Below the pieces are notes generated by a model that was given only the letters and a program-made list of their open reading frames with translations, made no database searches and was not told where the DNA came from. From IMG/VR virus record IMGVR_UViG_3300028025_003464, positions 1 to 31,485 of that record: a stretch of 31,485 nt of DNA; one strand, 5' to 3'. Each line of letters starts with the position of its first letter. The stretch's first letter is position 1. Of this stretch, positions 7,466 through 15,838 are shown in pieces. The translations under genes were made by a program, and so were the position numbers. The stretch is from a virus.

Positions 7466-9180
7466 TGGCTGAATTACGCGCCACGATTGTTGGTGAGTTC
7501 AAGGGTAAGAAGGCTTTTAGTGATGCAGGCAAGGCCACCAATACATTAGACAAAAGCGTAAAAAAGTTAGGCAAGAACCTTGCAGCATTATTTGGCGCTC
7601 AACAACTTCTCAAGTTTGCTAAGAACTCTGCCAAAGCATTTATTGAGGATGAGAAGGCAGCCACACGACTTGCACAATCTGTTAAAAATCTAGGCTTGGC
7701 CTTTGAAACCCCACGCATTGAGCAATTTATATCTGAACTCTCTGTTATGTCTGGCGTTACAGATGATCAGTTGCGACCTGCGATGCAGCGCCTTTTGCAG
7801 ACTACGGGCTCAGTCACCAAATCGCAGGAATTACTTACACAAGCCTTAGATATTGCTGCAGGCTCAGGCGTTGATTATGAAACCGTAGTCAATGATCTGA
7901 GTATGGCTTATGTCGGCCAAACAAGAGGGCTTCGCAAGTATTCCTTAGGACTTACTCAGGCAGAACTTAAATCTATGAGTTTTGCAGAAGTTCAAGAAAG
8001 AATGATTAAGAATTTTTCTGGCGCTAACGCACAATATCTGACTACTTATGCTGGCAAGTTGCAACTGATCACTACGGCCGCAGGCGAAGCAAGCGAGAAA
8101 ATTGGCGGGGCGCTTGTTGATTCTTTGGTTTCAGTATTTGCCGCTGGAGATACTACTGAATTTGTTAATAAAATTGATACTTTAGCAACTAAAATTGCCG
8201 ACACTGTTGCAGCCGTAGTATTTGGATTTCAAAAGTTATATGTTCTTTCAAGTGATCGAGCCATTCTTGCTAGTTTGAATCCATTTGATGATTACGAAAA
8301 AAATGCTTTAGCCGCTATCGAAGCAGCAGAAAAGGCAGCCAAGTTTAAACGTAACGCGCCATCAACTGGCTACTTGGGATCTCAGCCAATGGGAATCTAT
8401 GAAACCCCTGCACAAATTGCAGCTCGTAAGAAGGCTGAGGCAGATGCCGTTAAACGCGCCAAAGAATTAGCGGCGGCGCAAAATAAAAGTCTTGCAGATG
8501 CTAAGAAAAAGGCTGCTTTGGAAAAAGCATCTGAAAAGATGAAGCAATTATCTAAGATTTTTGATCTTGACTATATTCAAAATTATGCAGCCTTACAAGG
8601 TAAAATTTCAGAAGAAGATCGAACTCGCCTTAGACTTCAACTTGCTATTTTGGATGAAAATGTTGGCGCGGCTGAGTATTTGGCAAAGAAACTTAGTGAG
8701 ACTCAAGGCCAAACATCTATGCTCGCTACATTCCTAAGAAATATGCCAGATGCAAAAAATCCTTTTGCTAAATGGGGCGATTATCTTGCAGCCCTAGAAC
8801 TTGAGGCTAAACGCATTGCTGCTTTAAGTTTTACAAATGACCGTGGCGGTACTGGCGCAGGCGCTGGAGATACTGGCGGCGGTGCGGGTGCAGGTGCGGG
8901 TGCAGGTGATACTGGTGGCGGTGCAGGCGCGGGCGCGGGTGCCGGCGCGGGTGCAGGTACTGGTGGCACTGTCGTTGCCCCTAAAACTTATTTGGATTAT
9001 CTTGGTTTAGGCGAATATAACATTGCAGCCTCTGGTCGCGGAGATGTCTATGTCACAGTTAATGGATCAGTCCTTACAAATCAAGAATTAACCGAGGCTA
9101 TTCGTCAAGGATTACTTAGTGCATCGCTTTCTGGATCATCTTCTAGCACAGGTCGAATTCAGGGATCGTTTGCAATATGA
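7465..9180 (+). CDS. Tail tape measure protein (short)
   Basis: The 571-residue product is mostly alpha-helical and Ala/Lys-rich. The N-terminal MAELRATIVGEFKGKKAFSD and NTLDKSVKKLGKNLAALFG are typical of tape measures, as is FISELSVMSGVTDDQLRPAM. A long Lys/Ala coiled-coil-like segment spans about residues 310-360. Residues about 460-503 are a pure Gly/Ala/Asp/Thr linker of GAGAG and GDTGGG repeats. The C-terminal part, GEYNIAASGRGDVYVTVNGS, is beta-rich. At roughly 1.5 angstrom per residue (known for the family), the helical part predicts a short tail. The stop overlaps the next ATG (ATGA). Confidence 0.85.
   Translation: MAELRATIVGEFKGKKAFSDAGKATNTLDKSVKKLGKNLAALFGAQQLLKFAKNSAKAFIEDEKAATRLAQSVKNLGLAFETPRIEQFISELSVMSGVTDDQLRPAMQRLLQTTGSVTKSQELLTQALDIAAGSGVDYETVVNDLSMAYVGQTRGLRKYSLGLTQAELKSMSFAEVQERMIKNFSGANAQYLTTYAGKLQLITTAAGEASEKIGGALVDSLVSVFAAGDTTEFVNKIDTLATKIADTVAAVVFGFQKLYVLSSDRAILASLNPFDDYEKNALAAIEAAEKAAKFKRNAPSTGYLGSQPMGIYETPAQIAARKKAEADAVKRAKELAAAQNKSLADAKKKAALEKASEKMKQLSKIFDLDYIQNYAALQGKISEEDRTRLRLQLAILDENVGAAEYLAKKLSETQGQTSMLATFLRNMPDAKNPFAKWGDYLAALELEAKRIAALSFTNDRGGTGAGAGDTGGGAGAGAGAGDTGGGAGAGAGAGAGAGTGGTVVAPKTYLDYLGLGEYNIAASGRGDVYVTVNGSVLTNQELTEAIRQGLLSASLSGSSSSTGRIQGSFAI
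8844..8976 (+). repeat. Gly/Ala low-complexity repeat in the tape measure gene
   Basis: About 130 bases of GGTGCGGGTGCAGG-type repeats encode GAGAG and GDTGGG units. The tract is much more G-rich than its surroundings and contains near-identical units suited to slippage. It probably encodes a flexible linker before the C-terminal domain. Confidence 0.8.
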
Positions 9181-10421
9181 CCCTGCCTGCAACCATCTCG
9201 GTCAGTTTTGACTTCTCGCAGGGCGCTACCTTTGCATTTCCATTTACTTTGGGAGATAGCCGTAACGGAATTATTGGCATATCTCGGTTCGCAGCGAGCG
9301 AAGTGGTAGAACCCGTCATTGATCTCAGCAGTGTAACTCGTCAGATAGTCATTAAGCGTGGACGTAACATTCAGCGTGACACCTATGAGGCTGGCAGTTG
9401 CACAGTTCGAGTGTTAGACCCTGATTCTAATTTTAACCCGCAGAACACTGCTAGTCCGTATTTTGGCTACTTAACACCACTTCGCAAAATCCGTGTTGCT
9501 GCAACCACAGATACAACTCAAGAATTCTTATTTTCAGGTTATGTTCAAGATTATGTGTACACCTACCCAAAAGGTCAAGAAACAGGTTATGTAGATATCG
9601 TCTGTTCAGATGCTTTTCGTCTGTTTAACCTAGCCAACATCTCTACCGTAACAGGGGCAACCGCTGGCGAGACTACGGGCGCTCGTATTACAAAAATCTT
9701 GGATCAAGTTTCATTTCCATCCACAATGCGAATTGTTGATACTGGTCAAACCACAGTGCAGGCAGACCCTGGCACATCTCGATCATCACTAGATGCTCTT
9801 AAAAACGCAGAATTCAGCGAACAAGGTGCGCTATTTATTCGATCAGACGGCGCAATTGAATTTAAAGATCGCAACGATGTAGTTGGTTCTCTAGCGCCTG
9901 CACCGATTGAGTTTAATCAAACGACAGGCATTCCTTATTCCAATCTTAGTTTTGCCTTTGACGATAAACTCATCATAAATTCCTGCGATTTTACGCGCAT
10001 TGGTGGGGTAATGCAGAGCGCCTTTGATAATGCCTCAATCACTAAATACTTCCCACACGGGATGACTCAAACCAACCTCATAGCTCAGACAGATGCCCAA
10101 GTCCTAGATATTGCCAAGATTTATGTAGCCACTAGGTCTGAGACAACTATCCGCATTGATCAAATGACGGTTGATCTACTTGATACTACTGTGCCTACCG
10201 ACACGATGATTGGCCTTGATTATTTTGACAATGTTGAGATCACTAACATTCAGCCAGACGGATCAACAATCGTTAAAACCCTGCAGGTGCAGGGCTTGGC
10301 GTGGGATATAACCCCTAATTCAATGAAATGCACAGTAACAACACTTGAACCTATCGTTGAAGGCTTTATATTAGGCTCATCAACCTACGGTATAATCGGT
10401 CAATCAATAATGGGATACTAG
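9177..10421 (+). CDS. Minor tail / distal tail-type protein, 414 aa
   Basis: The ATG overlaps the tape measure stop. The product is beta-rich and begins MTLPATISVSFDFSQGATF. It contains RNIQRDTYEAGSCTVRVLDP, FNPQNTASPYFGYLTPLRKI and LFSGYVQDYVYTYPKGQE. This pattern is common in actinophage minor tail proteins directly after the tape measure, which form the distal tail ring or baseplate hub. An Asp/Ser-rich middle (DALKNAEFSEQGALFIRSDG) continues as in hub proteins. The function rests on position and family resemblance. Confidence 0.75.
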   Translation: MTLPATISVSFDFSQGATFAFPFTLGDSRNGIIGISRFAASEVVEPVIDLSSVTRQIVIKRGRNIQRDTYEAGSCTVRVLDPDSNFNPQNTASPYFGYLTPLRKIRVAATTDTTQEFLFSGYVQDYVYTYPKGQETGYVDIVCSDAFRLFNLANISTVTGATAGETTGARITKILDQVSFPSTMRIVDTGQTTVQADPGTSRSSLDALKNAEFSEQGALFIRSDGAIEFKDRNDVVGSLAPAPIEFNQTTGIPYSNLSFAFDDKLIINSCDFTRIGGVMQSAFDNASITKYFPHGMTQTNLIAQTDAQVLDIAKIYVATRSETTIRIDQMTVDLLDTTVPTDTMIGLDYFDNVEITNIQPDGSTIVKTLQVQGLAWDITPNSMKCTVTTLEPIVEGFILGSSTYGIIGQSIMGY

Positions 10422-10431
10422 GAGAAAAACA

Positions 10432-10821
10432 ATGGCAACAGGATTTCCGGCATCAACCGGCGATATTTTTACGGCCGCAGACTATAACGGTTTAGTGACT
10501 TTTGACGTTAAGGCCGATCAGACAAATGACTACACAATAACTCTTGTTGACTCATATCAGGTTCTTGTGCCTATGAATAAGGCAACGGCAGTAGCTCTTA
10601 AAATCCCTACTAACGCAACGGCAGCAATCCCAATCGGATCTGTAATTACTATTCTCAACAAAGGTGTTGGGCTTTGCACTATCTCAGCAGTTACCCCTGG
10701 CACTACTACAATTTTATCTGCTGGCGCAGTATTGGCTCAACCTACTCTTGCACAATATAGAACCACTGCCTGCATTAAAACAGGCACAGATACTTGGTAC
10801 ATTGTAGGGGCAATTGCATAA
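10432..10821 (+). CDS. Small tail-tip structural protein, 129 aa
   Basis: The good ribosome site GGAGAAAAA precedes ATG 10432. The product is Thr/Ala/Ile-rich and predicted all-beta (VKADQTNDYTITLVDSYQVL, then NATAAIPIGSVITILNKGVG and TTACIKTGTDTWYIVGAIA). Similar small domains occur at the ends of phage fibres and next to collagen-like proteins. It may be a fibre cap or trimerisation unit. The stop abuts the next ATG (TAATG). Confidence 0.6.
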   Translation: MATGFPASTGDIFTAADYNGLVTFDVKADQTNDYTITLVDSYQVLVPMNKATAVALKIPTNATAAIPIGSVITILNKGVGLCTISAVTPGTTTILSAGAVLAQPTLAQYRTTACIKTGTDTWYIVGAIA

Positions 10822-11828
10822 TGCTTAACAACATTGCAGGAATTATTGCAAGCAGCAAAGCATTGTTAGTAAATATTGCGGTTGCTCATACATCATCTCC
10901 ATACATCACCGCTTACCCTTGGTCAGCAGGATTTGGAACGAAGTACACTAACCCTGCAACTTTGCCAACTTCAAATGCGTACGCCGTTGCATTTAAGCCT
11001 CAAGGCGATGCAATTGCAGTTGCTACTTCTGTAACTCCATATATCACCGCTTACCCTTGGTCAGCAGGTTTTGGAACAAAGTATTCTGACCCTGCAACCT
11101 TGCCAGGTATAAATGCGTACGGCGTTGCATTCAAACCTCAAGGCGATGCAATTGCGGTTTCTAGTTCTGGCTCTCCATATATTACCGCTTACCCTTGGTC
11201 ATCAGGTTTCGGAACAAAGTATGCTAACCCTGCAACTTTGCCGACAGGTACAGGATACGGCGTAAGATTTAAACCTCAAGGAGATGCAATTGCAGTTGCT
11301 CACGGTTCATCTCCATTTATCAGCGCTTACCCTTGGTCATCAGGGTTCGGAACAAAGTATGCTAACCCTGCAACTTTGCCTGCAGGGGATGGAAACGGTG
11401 TAGATTTCTCACCAGCGGGCGATGCAATTGCGGTTGCTCATAGCTCATCACCTTATATTTCTGCTTACCCTTGGTCATCAGGATTTGGTACAAAATATGC
11501 TAATCCTGCAACTTTGCCGTCACTTTTTGGATACGGCGTTAAATTTAAACCTCAAGGCGATGCAATTGCAGTTGCTCACGTTTCATCTCCATACATCACT
11601 ACTTACCCTTGGTCAGCAGGTTTTGGAACAAAGTATGCTGATCCTGCAACCTTGCCGACAGGTACAGGAAATGCCGTTGATTTCTCACCATTAGGGGATG
11701 CAATTGCGGTTGCTCATAGTTCATCACCGTATGTTTCTACTTACCTTTGGTCGGCAGGGTTCGGAACAAAGTATGCTAACCCTGCAACCTTACCAACAGG
11801 TGATGGATACGGCGTTGCATTTATCTAA
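10821..11828 (+). CDS. Seven-repeat beta-propeller tail protein, 335 aa
   Basis: The start is ATG 10821, coupled to the previous stop. After an 18-residue N-terminus (MLNNIAGIIASSKALLVN) the protein is seven 46-residue repeats, the last cut at 41. Each runs IAVA-xxSP-Y-I-x-AYPWS-x-GFGTKY, then a PATLP turn, a variable loop, GV-x-F and K/S-P-x-GDA. Seven blades and an incomplete last blade, whose missing strand could come from the N-terminus, fit a closed seven-bladed beta-propeller. Diversity is concentrated at residues 4-8, 32-36 and 39-43 of each unit. By position it should be a tail-tip receptor-binding or enzyme-like adhesion protein. No catalytic motif was recognised. Confidence 0.75.
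   Translation: MLNNIAGIIASSKALLVNIAVAHTSSPYITAYPWSAGFGTKYTNPATLPTSNAYAVAFKPQGDAIAVATSVTPYITAYPWSAGFGTKYSDPATLPGINAYGVAFKPQGDAIAVSSSGSPYITAYPWSSGFGTKYANPATLPTGTGYGVRFKPQGDAIAVAHGSSPFISAYPWSSGFGTKYANPATLPAGDGNGVDFSPAGDAIAVAHSSSPYISAYPWSSGFGTKYANPATLPSLFGYGVKFKPQGDAIAVAHVSSPYITTYPWSAGFGTKYADPATLPTGTGNAVDFSPLGDAIAVAHSSSPYVSTYLWSAGFGTKYANPATLPTGDGYGVAFI
10875..11825 (+). repeat. Seven tandem 138-bp repeats coding for propeller blades
   Basis: The unit length is exactly 138 bases. Long stretches are nearly identical between copies, such as TACCCTTGGTCA, GGAACAAAGTATGCTAACCC and CCTCAAGGCGATGCAATTGC. This degree of identity suggests recent amplification or recombination between units. Confidence 0.9.
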
Positions 11829-11849
11829 TCAAACAAAGGAGCAATACAA

Positions 11850-12164
11850 ATGACTGAAGAAACACAAATGACCCCATTGCAGGCACGCATTGCAGAGGTA
11901 GAGCAATACCAAAAAAACATTGATTTGTACCAAGATATTCTAAAAACACTTCCAACGGAATGGCCTGCAAGATTAGTTGAGCATAAAGGGTCAAAAAATC
12001 AACACGAAGTGATTGTTAACGTTTCTACTGAGGATGTTCAATTGCTTGCTCAACTATGGTATGCAGATGAATGTATCAATGCCATCAAAACAGAAACTTT
12101 AGAAATGACTAAAGCAAAATCAATTTTAAAGGTTTTGCAAAGTACCACCACAACCACTAACTAA
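11850..12164 (+). CDS. Hypothetical protein, 104 aa, coiled-coil N-terminus
   Basis: ATG 11850 has a strong ribosome site (AAAGGAGCA). The product begins MTEETQMTPLQARIAEVEQY and is charged and helical, with a middle segment VIVNVSTEDVQLLAQLWYAD and a Thr-rich end. No family is recognised. Lying between tail adhesin and lysis genes, it may be a tail chaperone or a virion accessory. Confidence 0.75.
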   Translation: MTEETQMTPLQARIAEVEQYQKNIDLYQDILKTLPTEWPARLVEHKGSKNQHEVIVNVSTEDVQLLAQLWYADECINAIKTETLEMTKAKSILKVLQSTTTTTN

Positions 12165-12182
12165 GAACGGGAAACCGCGCAA

Positions 12183-12377
12183 ATGACCCCATCAAATTGG
12201 GCTGGACTCATCGTATCAATCATTGCAATTGTAAGCGCCTTTGCAGGCTCAGTGCGATGGTTGGTCAAGCATTACCTCAATGAACTCAAGCCCAATGGTG
12301 GCAGTTCAATGCGCGATTCGATCAATCGCCTTGAAACCCAAATGCAAATTGTTCTTGATATTGTAAAAAACAAATAG
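12183..12377 (+). CDS. Small membrane-anchored protein, holin/DUF2746-like
   Basis: The 64-residue product has one membrane segment near the N-terminus (NWAGLIVSIIAIVSAFAGSV, residues 5-24). A positively charged turn and a helix that could form a coiled coil (INRLETQMQIVLDIVKNK) follow. Actinophages often carry such a protein next to the endolysin, where it may act as a holin or holin-associated anchor. It ends six bases before the endolysin gene. Confidence 0.65.
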   Translation: MTPSNWAGLIVSIIAIVSAFAGSVRWLVKHYLNELKPNGGSSMRDSINRLETQMQIVLDIVKNK

Positions 12378-12383
12378 AGACAA

Positions 12384-12842
12384 ATGAAATCTTCAAATGG
12401 TTGGCCTGCAAGCCCGATTCAATCAGAAATTGGCATTGGGATTTTCACAGTAGTTAACGGCCTCAAGCCTGTACGCGTTCGATGTGCAGCAGCGGTTGCC
12501 CCACTACTTGTTGGCGCTCTTAAAGAGTGGCACAAAAGGGTTGAAAAACTAGAGCCAGGCGAAGCACAGGGTTATGCCTTTCGTGATGTTCGCGGTGGCA
12601 ATGGCACACTTTCAAACCACGCAAGTGGTACTGCAGTCGATGTTTGGCCATCACGTCATCCTCAAGGTGATAAAGATGGAAACCTAACAAAAGAACAACA
12701 AACCGCTATACTTGAAATCTGCAAGAAATATGGGTTGAGATCAGGCGGCACATATAAAACTGCAAAGCCTGATTGGATGCACATAGAAATAAACATTACC
12801 CCGGCAAAAGCCGTGGCGCTGATAAAGAGCTTGAAAGGCTGA
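12384..12842 (+). CDS. Endolysin, M15 (VanY/L,D- or D,D-) peptidase
   Basis: The 152-residue product carries the M15 zinc peptidase signature. SNHASGTAVDVW provides ligands His79 and Asp86, and DWMHIEI provides His133 with catalytic-type Glu nearby. These enzymes cut peptidoglycan stem peptides. No cell-wall-binding domain is present, so this is a single-domain endolysin. No signal peptide is seen, so release would need the neighbouring membrane proteins. Genes for such proteins flank it on both sides, forming a lysis cassette placed among tail genes. Confidence 0.88.
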   Translation: MKSSNGWPASPIQSEIGIGIFTVVNGLKPVRVRCAAAVAPLLVGALKEWHKRVEKLEPGEAQGYAFRDVRGGNGTLSNHASGTAVDVWPSRHPQGDKDGNLTKEQQTAILEICKKYGLRSGGTYKTAKPDWMHIEINITPAKAVALIKSLKG

Positions 12843-12844
12843 AA

Positions 12845-13048
12845 ATGGCAATTAAAGTATCTAAAAAATTCAAAGATGAGTTCAAGTCCTATTTGCGCTC
12901 TGTAGGCGTGGCAACGGTTACAGTATTGTTGGCGTTAGTTGCAGATGTAAAGCCTGAGTACGCCATCCTTCTTGGCTCAGTTGCAGCACCGATTTTTAAG
13001 TGGATTGACCCAACTTACAAGGCTATTGGCATCAATTCAGATAAGTAA
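12845..13048 (+). CDS. Probable holin, 67 aa, two membrane segments
   Basis: ATG 12845 starts three bases after the endolysin stop; longer in-frame starts lie inside the endolysin gene and are rejected. The product has a charged N-terminus (MAIKVSKKFKDEF), a first hydrophobic helix (GVATVTVLLALVADV, 21-35), a short turn and a second (YAILLGSVAAPIF, 39-51). Two-segment small proteins directly after an endolysin are typical class II holins. It probably permeabilises the membrane to release the endolysin. Confidence 0.7.
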   Translation: MAIKVSKKFKDEFKSYLRSVGVATVTVLLALVADVKPEYAILLGSVAAPIFKWIDPTYKAIGINSDK

Positions 13049-13074
13049 TCAACCTCTAGTTTTGGAGTTAACAA

Positions 13075-13419
13075 ATGTCCGCAGGCACGCTAGATTTAAG
13101 CATTGAACAAGGGGCAACCTATAACCTTGTGTTGACTTGGCGAGTAAATGGCACCGCCGTTAACCTTACAAATTACACTGCCCGTTTACAGGCTCGCGTG
13201 GATGTTGAGGATACTGAAGTAGTGCTTTCGCTTACAACAGGTGCGGGCATCACTCTCGGTGGCGCTGCAGGAACAATTACCCTTGATCAAAGCGCAGCTC
13301 AAACTGCAGTAATTCCTGCGGGAACTTATATTTATGATCTTGAAATGGTTGCAGGCACCGGCACTGTTACTCGACTTGTTCAAGGAGAACTGATCGTTTC
13401 CCCTGAAGTGACCCGATAA
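13075..13419 (+). CDS. Baseplate/fibre-anchor protein (BppU N-terminal-like), 114 aa
   Basis: A ribosome site (TTTGGAG) lies before ATG 13075. The product is all-beta: [20 protein letters not shown], then [18 protein letters not shown] and [20 protein letters not shown]. It resembles the small Ig-like domain of BppU-type baseplate proteins often found before collagen-like fibres. It probably links the following fibre to the tail tip. Confidence 0.65.
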   Translation: MSAGTLDLSIEQGATYNLVLTWRVNGTAVNLTNYTARLQARVDVEDTEVVLSLTTGAGITLGGAAGTITLDQSAAQTAVIPAGTYIYDLEMVAGTGTVTRLVQGELIVSPEVTR

Positions 13420-13421
13420 CA

Positions 13422-14477
13422 ATGACCTCAATTGTCTATGTTCCAACCACAACAACAACAGTCACGGCTGAAAGTGATAGTGCGGTAACAGTTTCAACTA
13501 CCAACGCCACACCTGCTGAAATTGTTGTTTCTAATGATCAAGGCCCGCAGGGTATCCCTGGCGTAACAGGTCCAACGGGGCCAACGGGTTCCACGGGTCC
13601 TACGGGGCCAACAGGTGCCACGGGTGCTGCAAGCACGGTTGCTGGCCCAACGGGTGCTACGGGTCCAACAGGGCCTACAGGTGCAACAGGCCCACAAGGT
13701 ATTCAAGGCATTAGCGGTCCGACAGGTGCTACAGGCAATGTCGGTCCAACGGGTGTGACGGGTCCTGCAGGTGCCACGGGTGCCACAGGTCCACAAGGTG
13801 TAACGGGCAATGTTGGTCCAACGGGGGCAACAGGCCCAATCGGTGCCACAGGCGTTACAGGGCCAGTCGGTGCAACGGGGGCAACAGGTGCCACGGGCGC
13901 AGATGGTGGCTCTGCCAATTATTACGATTACAGAGCAGATACAACGGCAACATCAGGCGACCCTGGCAACGGGGATATTCTTTGGAATAATGCCACTCAG
14001 ATTTCTGCTACACAGATCAACATTAGCCACATCAACTCAGATGGCGTTGACGTTGATATTTTCCTAGCTCTGATCAAAACGGGTGATGTAATTATTGTCC
14101 AAGACAAAAGCCTGTCTGATAACTTTCAAAAGTTCACAGTATCTGCAACGCCAACAATGCTTACGGGTTATATTACAGTTCCCGTCACGCTTACATCATC
14201 GGGTGGAACAGGCACAACTAACTTTGCGAACAATCATCAACTTATTGTCGCAATTGTTTCAACGGGTATTGTTGGACCTACGGGGCCGATTGGTGCTACA
14301 GGACCTACGGGGCCAGTTGGAGCGACAGGTTCCACGGGTCCGTCAGGTGTTAGCGGTGCAACTGGCCCAACTGGTGCAACAGGACCGACTGGATCTACAG
14401 GCCCGACTGGTGCAACAGGACCTGCAGTAGCAACTGACTCTGACCAATATATTTTAGCAAACCAAGTATTCGGATAG
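13422..14477 (+). CDS. Collagen-like tail fibre protein
   Basis: The 351-residue product has a 40-residue Thr/Val-rich start and a first Gly-X-Y run (about 41-163, mostly GPTG/GATG triplets). A globular segment of about 120 residues ([20 protein letters not shown] onwards) precedes a second Gly-X-Y run (about 284-337) and a short tail. Such sequences form collagen triple helices in phage fibres without hydroxyproline, stabilised here by Thr and Pro. It probably is a trimeric side fibre with a host-contact domain between two rods. Proline-rich ORFs on the opposite strand are shadows. Confidence 0.88.
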   Translation: MTSIVYVPTTTTTVTAESDSAVTVSTTNATPAEIVVSNDQGPQGIPGVTGPTGPTGSTGPTGPTGATGAASTVAGPTGATGPTGPTGATGPQGIQGISGPTGATGNVGPTGVTGPAGATGATGPQGVTGNVGPTGATGPIGATGVTGPVGATGATGATGADGGSANYYDYRADTTATSGDPGNGDILWNNATQISATQINISHINSDGVDVDIFLALIKTGDVIIVQDKSLSDNFQKFTVSATPTMLTGYITVPVTLTSSGGTGTTNFANNHQLIVAIVSTGIVGPTGPIGATGPTGPVGATGSTGPSGVSGATGPTGATGPTGSTGPTGATGPAVATDSDQYILANQVFG

Positions 14478-14485
14478 GAATATAA

Positions 14486-14848
14486 ATGGCAACATATGTA
14501 AAGACGCTTTTATCTAGCTCATCAACAGGTGCGCCAACTACCGTTGTGGCAACTGCCTCAACTGGTACAACTATCCATACAACAGGTTCATCATCATCAA
14601 TCATTGACGAGGTGTGGCTCTATGCTAATAACACTTCGACTTCACCTGTATTGCTGACCGTTCAATTCGGTGGCACTGGCGCAGTGCAACACGCAAAGCC
14701 GATCACACTAGCTCCACAGTCCGGCGATGTTCTTATCGTTGCTGGACTACCACTAACAGGTACAGGTTCAGGAGCATCAACTGTTGCAGCCTTTGCAGCA
14801 ACTGCATCCGTTATCACGATTTCAGGTTACGTCAACAGGATTTCCTAA
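14486..14848 (+). CDS. Fibre-associated beta protein, 120 aa
   Basis: The gene directly follows the collagen-like fibre with ribosome site AGGAA. The product is Ser/Thr/Val-rich and predicted all-beta (MATYVKTLLSSSSTGAPTTV, then SIIDEVWLYANNTSTSPVLL and SVITISGYVNRIS). This layout is common in fibre-tip or head-decoration proteins. The role is assigned from neighbourhood only. Confidence 0.65.
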   Translation: MATYVKTLLSSSSTGAPTTVVATASTGTTIHTTGSSSSIIDEVWLYANNTSTSPVLLTVQFGGTGAVQHAKPITLAPQSGDVLIVAGLPLTGTGSGASTVAAFAATASVITISGYVNRIS

Positions 14849-14925
14849 TGAAGTGGCTTGCCCTTTATCTAATAACCGTCTCAATAATTTTAGTATGGAA
14901 CCACGCGAGGTGTAAGGATGGCTAA
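14848..14925 (+). CDS. Micro membrane protein, 25 aa
   Basis: ATG 14848 shares a base with the preceding TAA (TAATG). TAA 14923-14925 overlaps the next gene start at 14918. The product is MKWLALYLITVSIILVWNHA plus RCKDG, a single membrane-spanning helix with a short basic, Cys-containing end. Start and stop couplings on both sides support translation. It may be a lysis accessory (spanin- or pinholin-like) or an anchor. Cys22 is not in a normal lipobox. Confidence 0.55.
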   Translation: MKWLALYLITVSIILVWNHARCKDG

Positions 14926-15829
14926 CCCATCACGCAGGGGGCAAGTTGCAGGACCTGTCTCAGGTCAAATGCGCGGTGATGAAGAAACACCTTTTGCTAA
15001 TACTTCTGCCATCTTGCCTTACGGCTTGCAACTTCGACAGACAATTCTTGCTGGTACAACCTCGGTAACTATCCCTGCTGGTATTACATTTGTTTACGCT
15101 ATCTGTGCAGGCGGTGGTGGTAACGGTTCTAACAACGCTGCTGGTGGCGCAGGCGGTGTAGCGTGGGGTTGGACAGTAGCAACTTCTAGTTGCGTTGTAG
15201 GTGCAGGAGCCACAGGTGCAGGTGCTGGCAATGGCGGTTATACACGTTACGGAAATGTAATTGCAGGCGGTGGCGGTGCAGGAGTTTCAGGTGGAATTTT
15301 AGGTGGCGCTGGCGGTGGTGGAAACGTTAATGGTTCGACAAATTATTATGGAATACCAGGTGGTGTTGCAGTAACTGGGGCTAAAGGAACTTCGGGTTCA
15401 GGCGCGGGTGGTGGAAGTTTTACTAATACCAATCCTGCTGGTGGCGCAGGTGGAGATGGAATTTCAGGCGGTGGCGGTGGTCTTTGCTCAACAAGCACGG
15501 GAGCAACTACAGGCGGAGCAGGCGGTAACGGTTTAGCAGGCGGTGGCGGTGGTGCAGTAAACACTACTACTGGATTTCGCACAGGTGGTGCTGGGGGAAA
15601 TGGTTTTAACATTGCAACTGGTGCAATAAGCACAGGTGGCGCAGGCTCTACTGGTACAGGCAGTGGTTTTGCTGCAGGTGGTGGTGGTGGTGGTATCGCA
15701 GGCAATGGTGCTAATGCTTCAGGATTAACTGGTGGTCTTGGTGGCCTTGGTGGTGGCGGTGGTGGAGCAGGTGGCCCACTAGGAACCAACGGCGCAGGCG
15801 GCAACGGAATACTTTACCTTTTTTACTAG
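14918..15829 (+). CDS. Glycine-rich tail adhesin, copy 1 (303 aa)
   Basis: It is the first of three tandem paralogues. The conserved head, PYGLQLRQTILAGTTSVTIP, is followed by a short Val/Ala-rich strand and a body of more than 200 residues in which GGGGG, GGAGGNG and AGGGG patches recur. The end is GGNGILYLFY. Long poly-Gly segments with this spacing resemble the polyglycine-II sandwich tips of T-even-like gp38 adhesins (known family; similarity inferred). It probably binds the host surface. Start ATG 14918 overlaps the micro membrane gene. Confidence 0.75.
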   Translation: MANPSRRGQVAGPVSGQMRGDEETPFANTSAILPYGLQLRQTILAGTTSVTIPAGITFVYAICAGGGGNGSNNAAGGAGGVAWGWTVATSSCVVGAGATGAGAGNGGYTRYGNVIAGGGGAGVSGGILGGAGGGGNVNGSTNYYGIPGGVAVTGAKGTSGSGAGGGSFTNTNPAGGAGGDGISGGGGGLCSTSTGATTGGAGGNGLAGGGGGAVNTTTGFRTGGAGGNGFNIATGAISTGGAGSTGTGSGFAAGGGGGGIAGNGANASGLTGGLGGLGGGGGGAGGPLGTNGAGGNGILYLFY

Positions 15830-15838
15830 GAGAACACT

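Noticed and set aside
10875-11825. CRISPR-like array of 138-bp repeats
   Set aside because: The unit is a multiple of three, in frame throughout, with protein-level conservation and no unique spacers. These are protein repeats.
13494-13918. Minus-strand ORFs opposite the collagen-like fibre
   Set aside because: They are low-complexity shadows of Gly-X-Y repeats, with no start signals.
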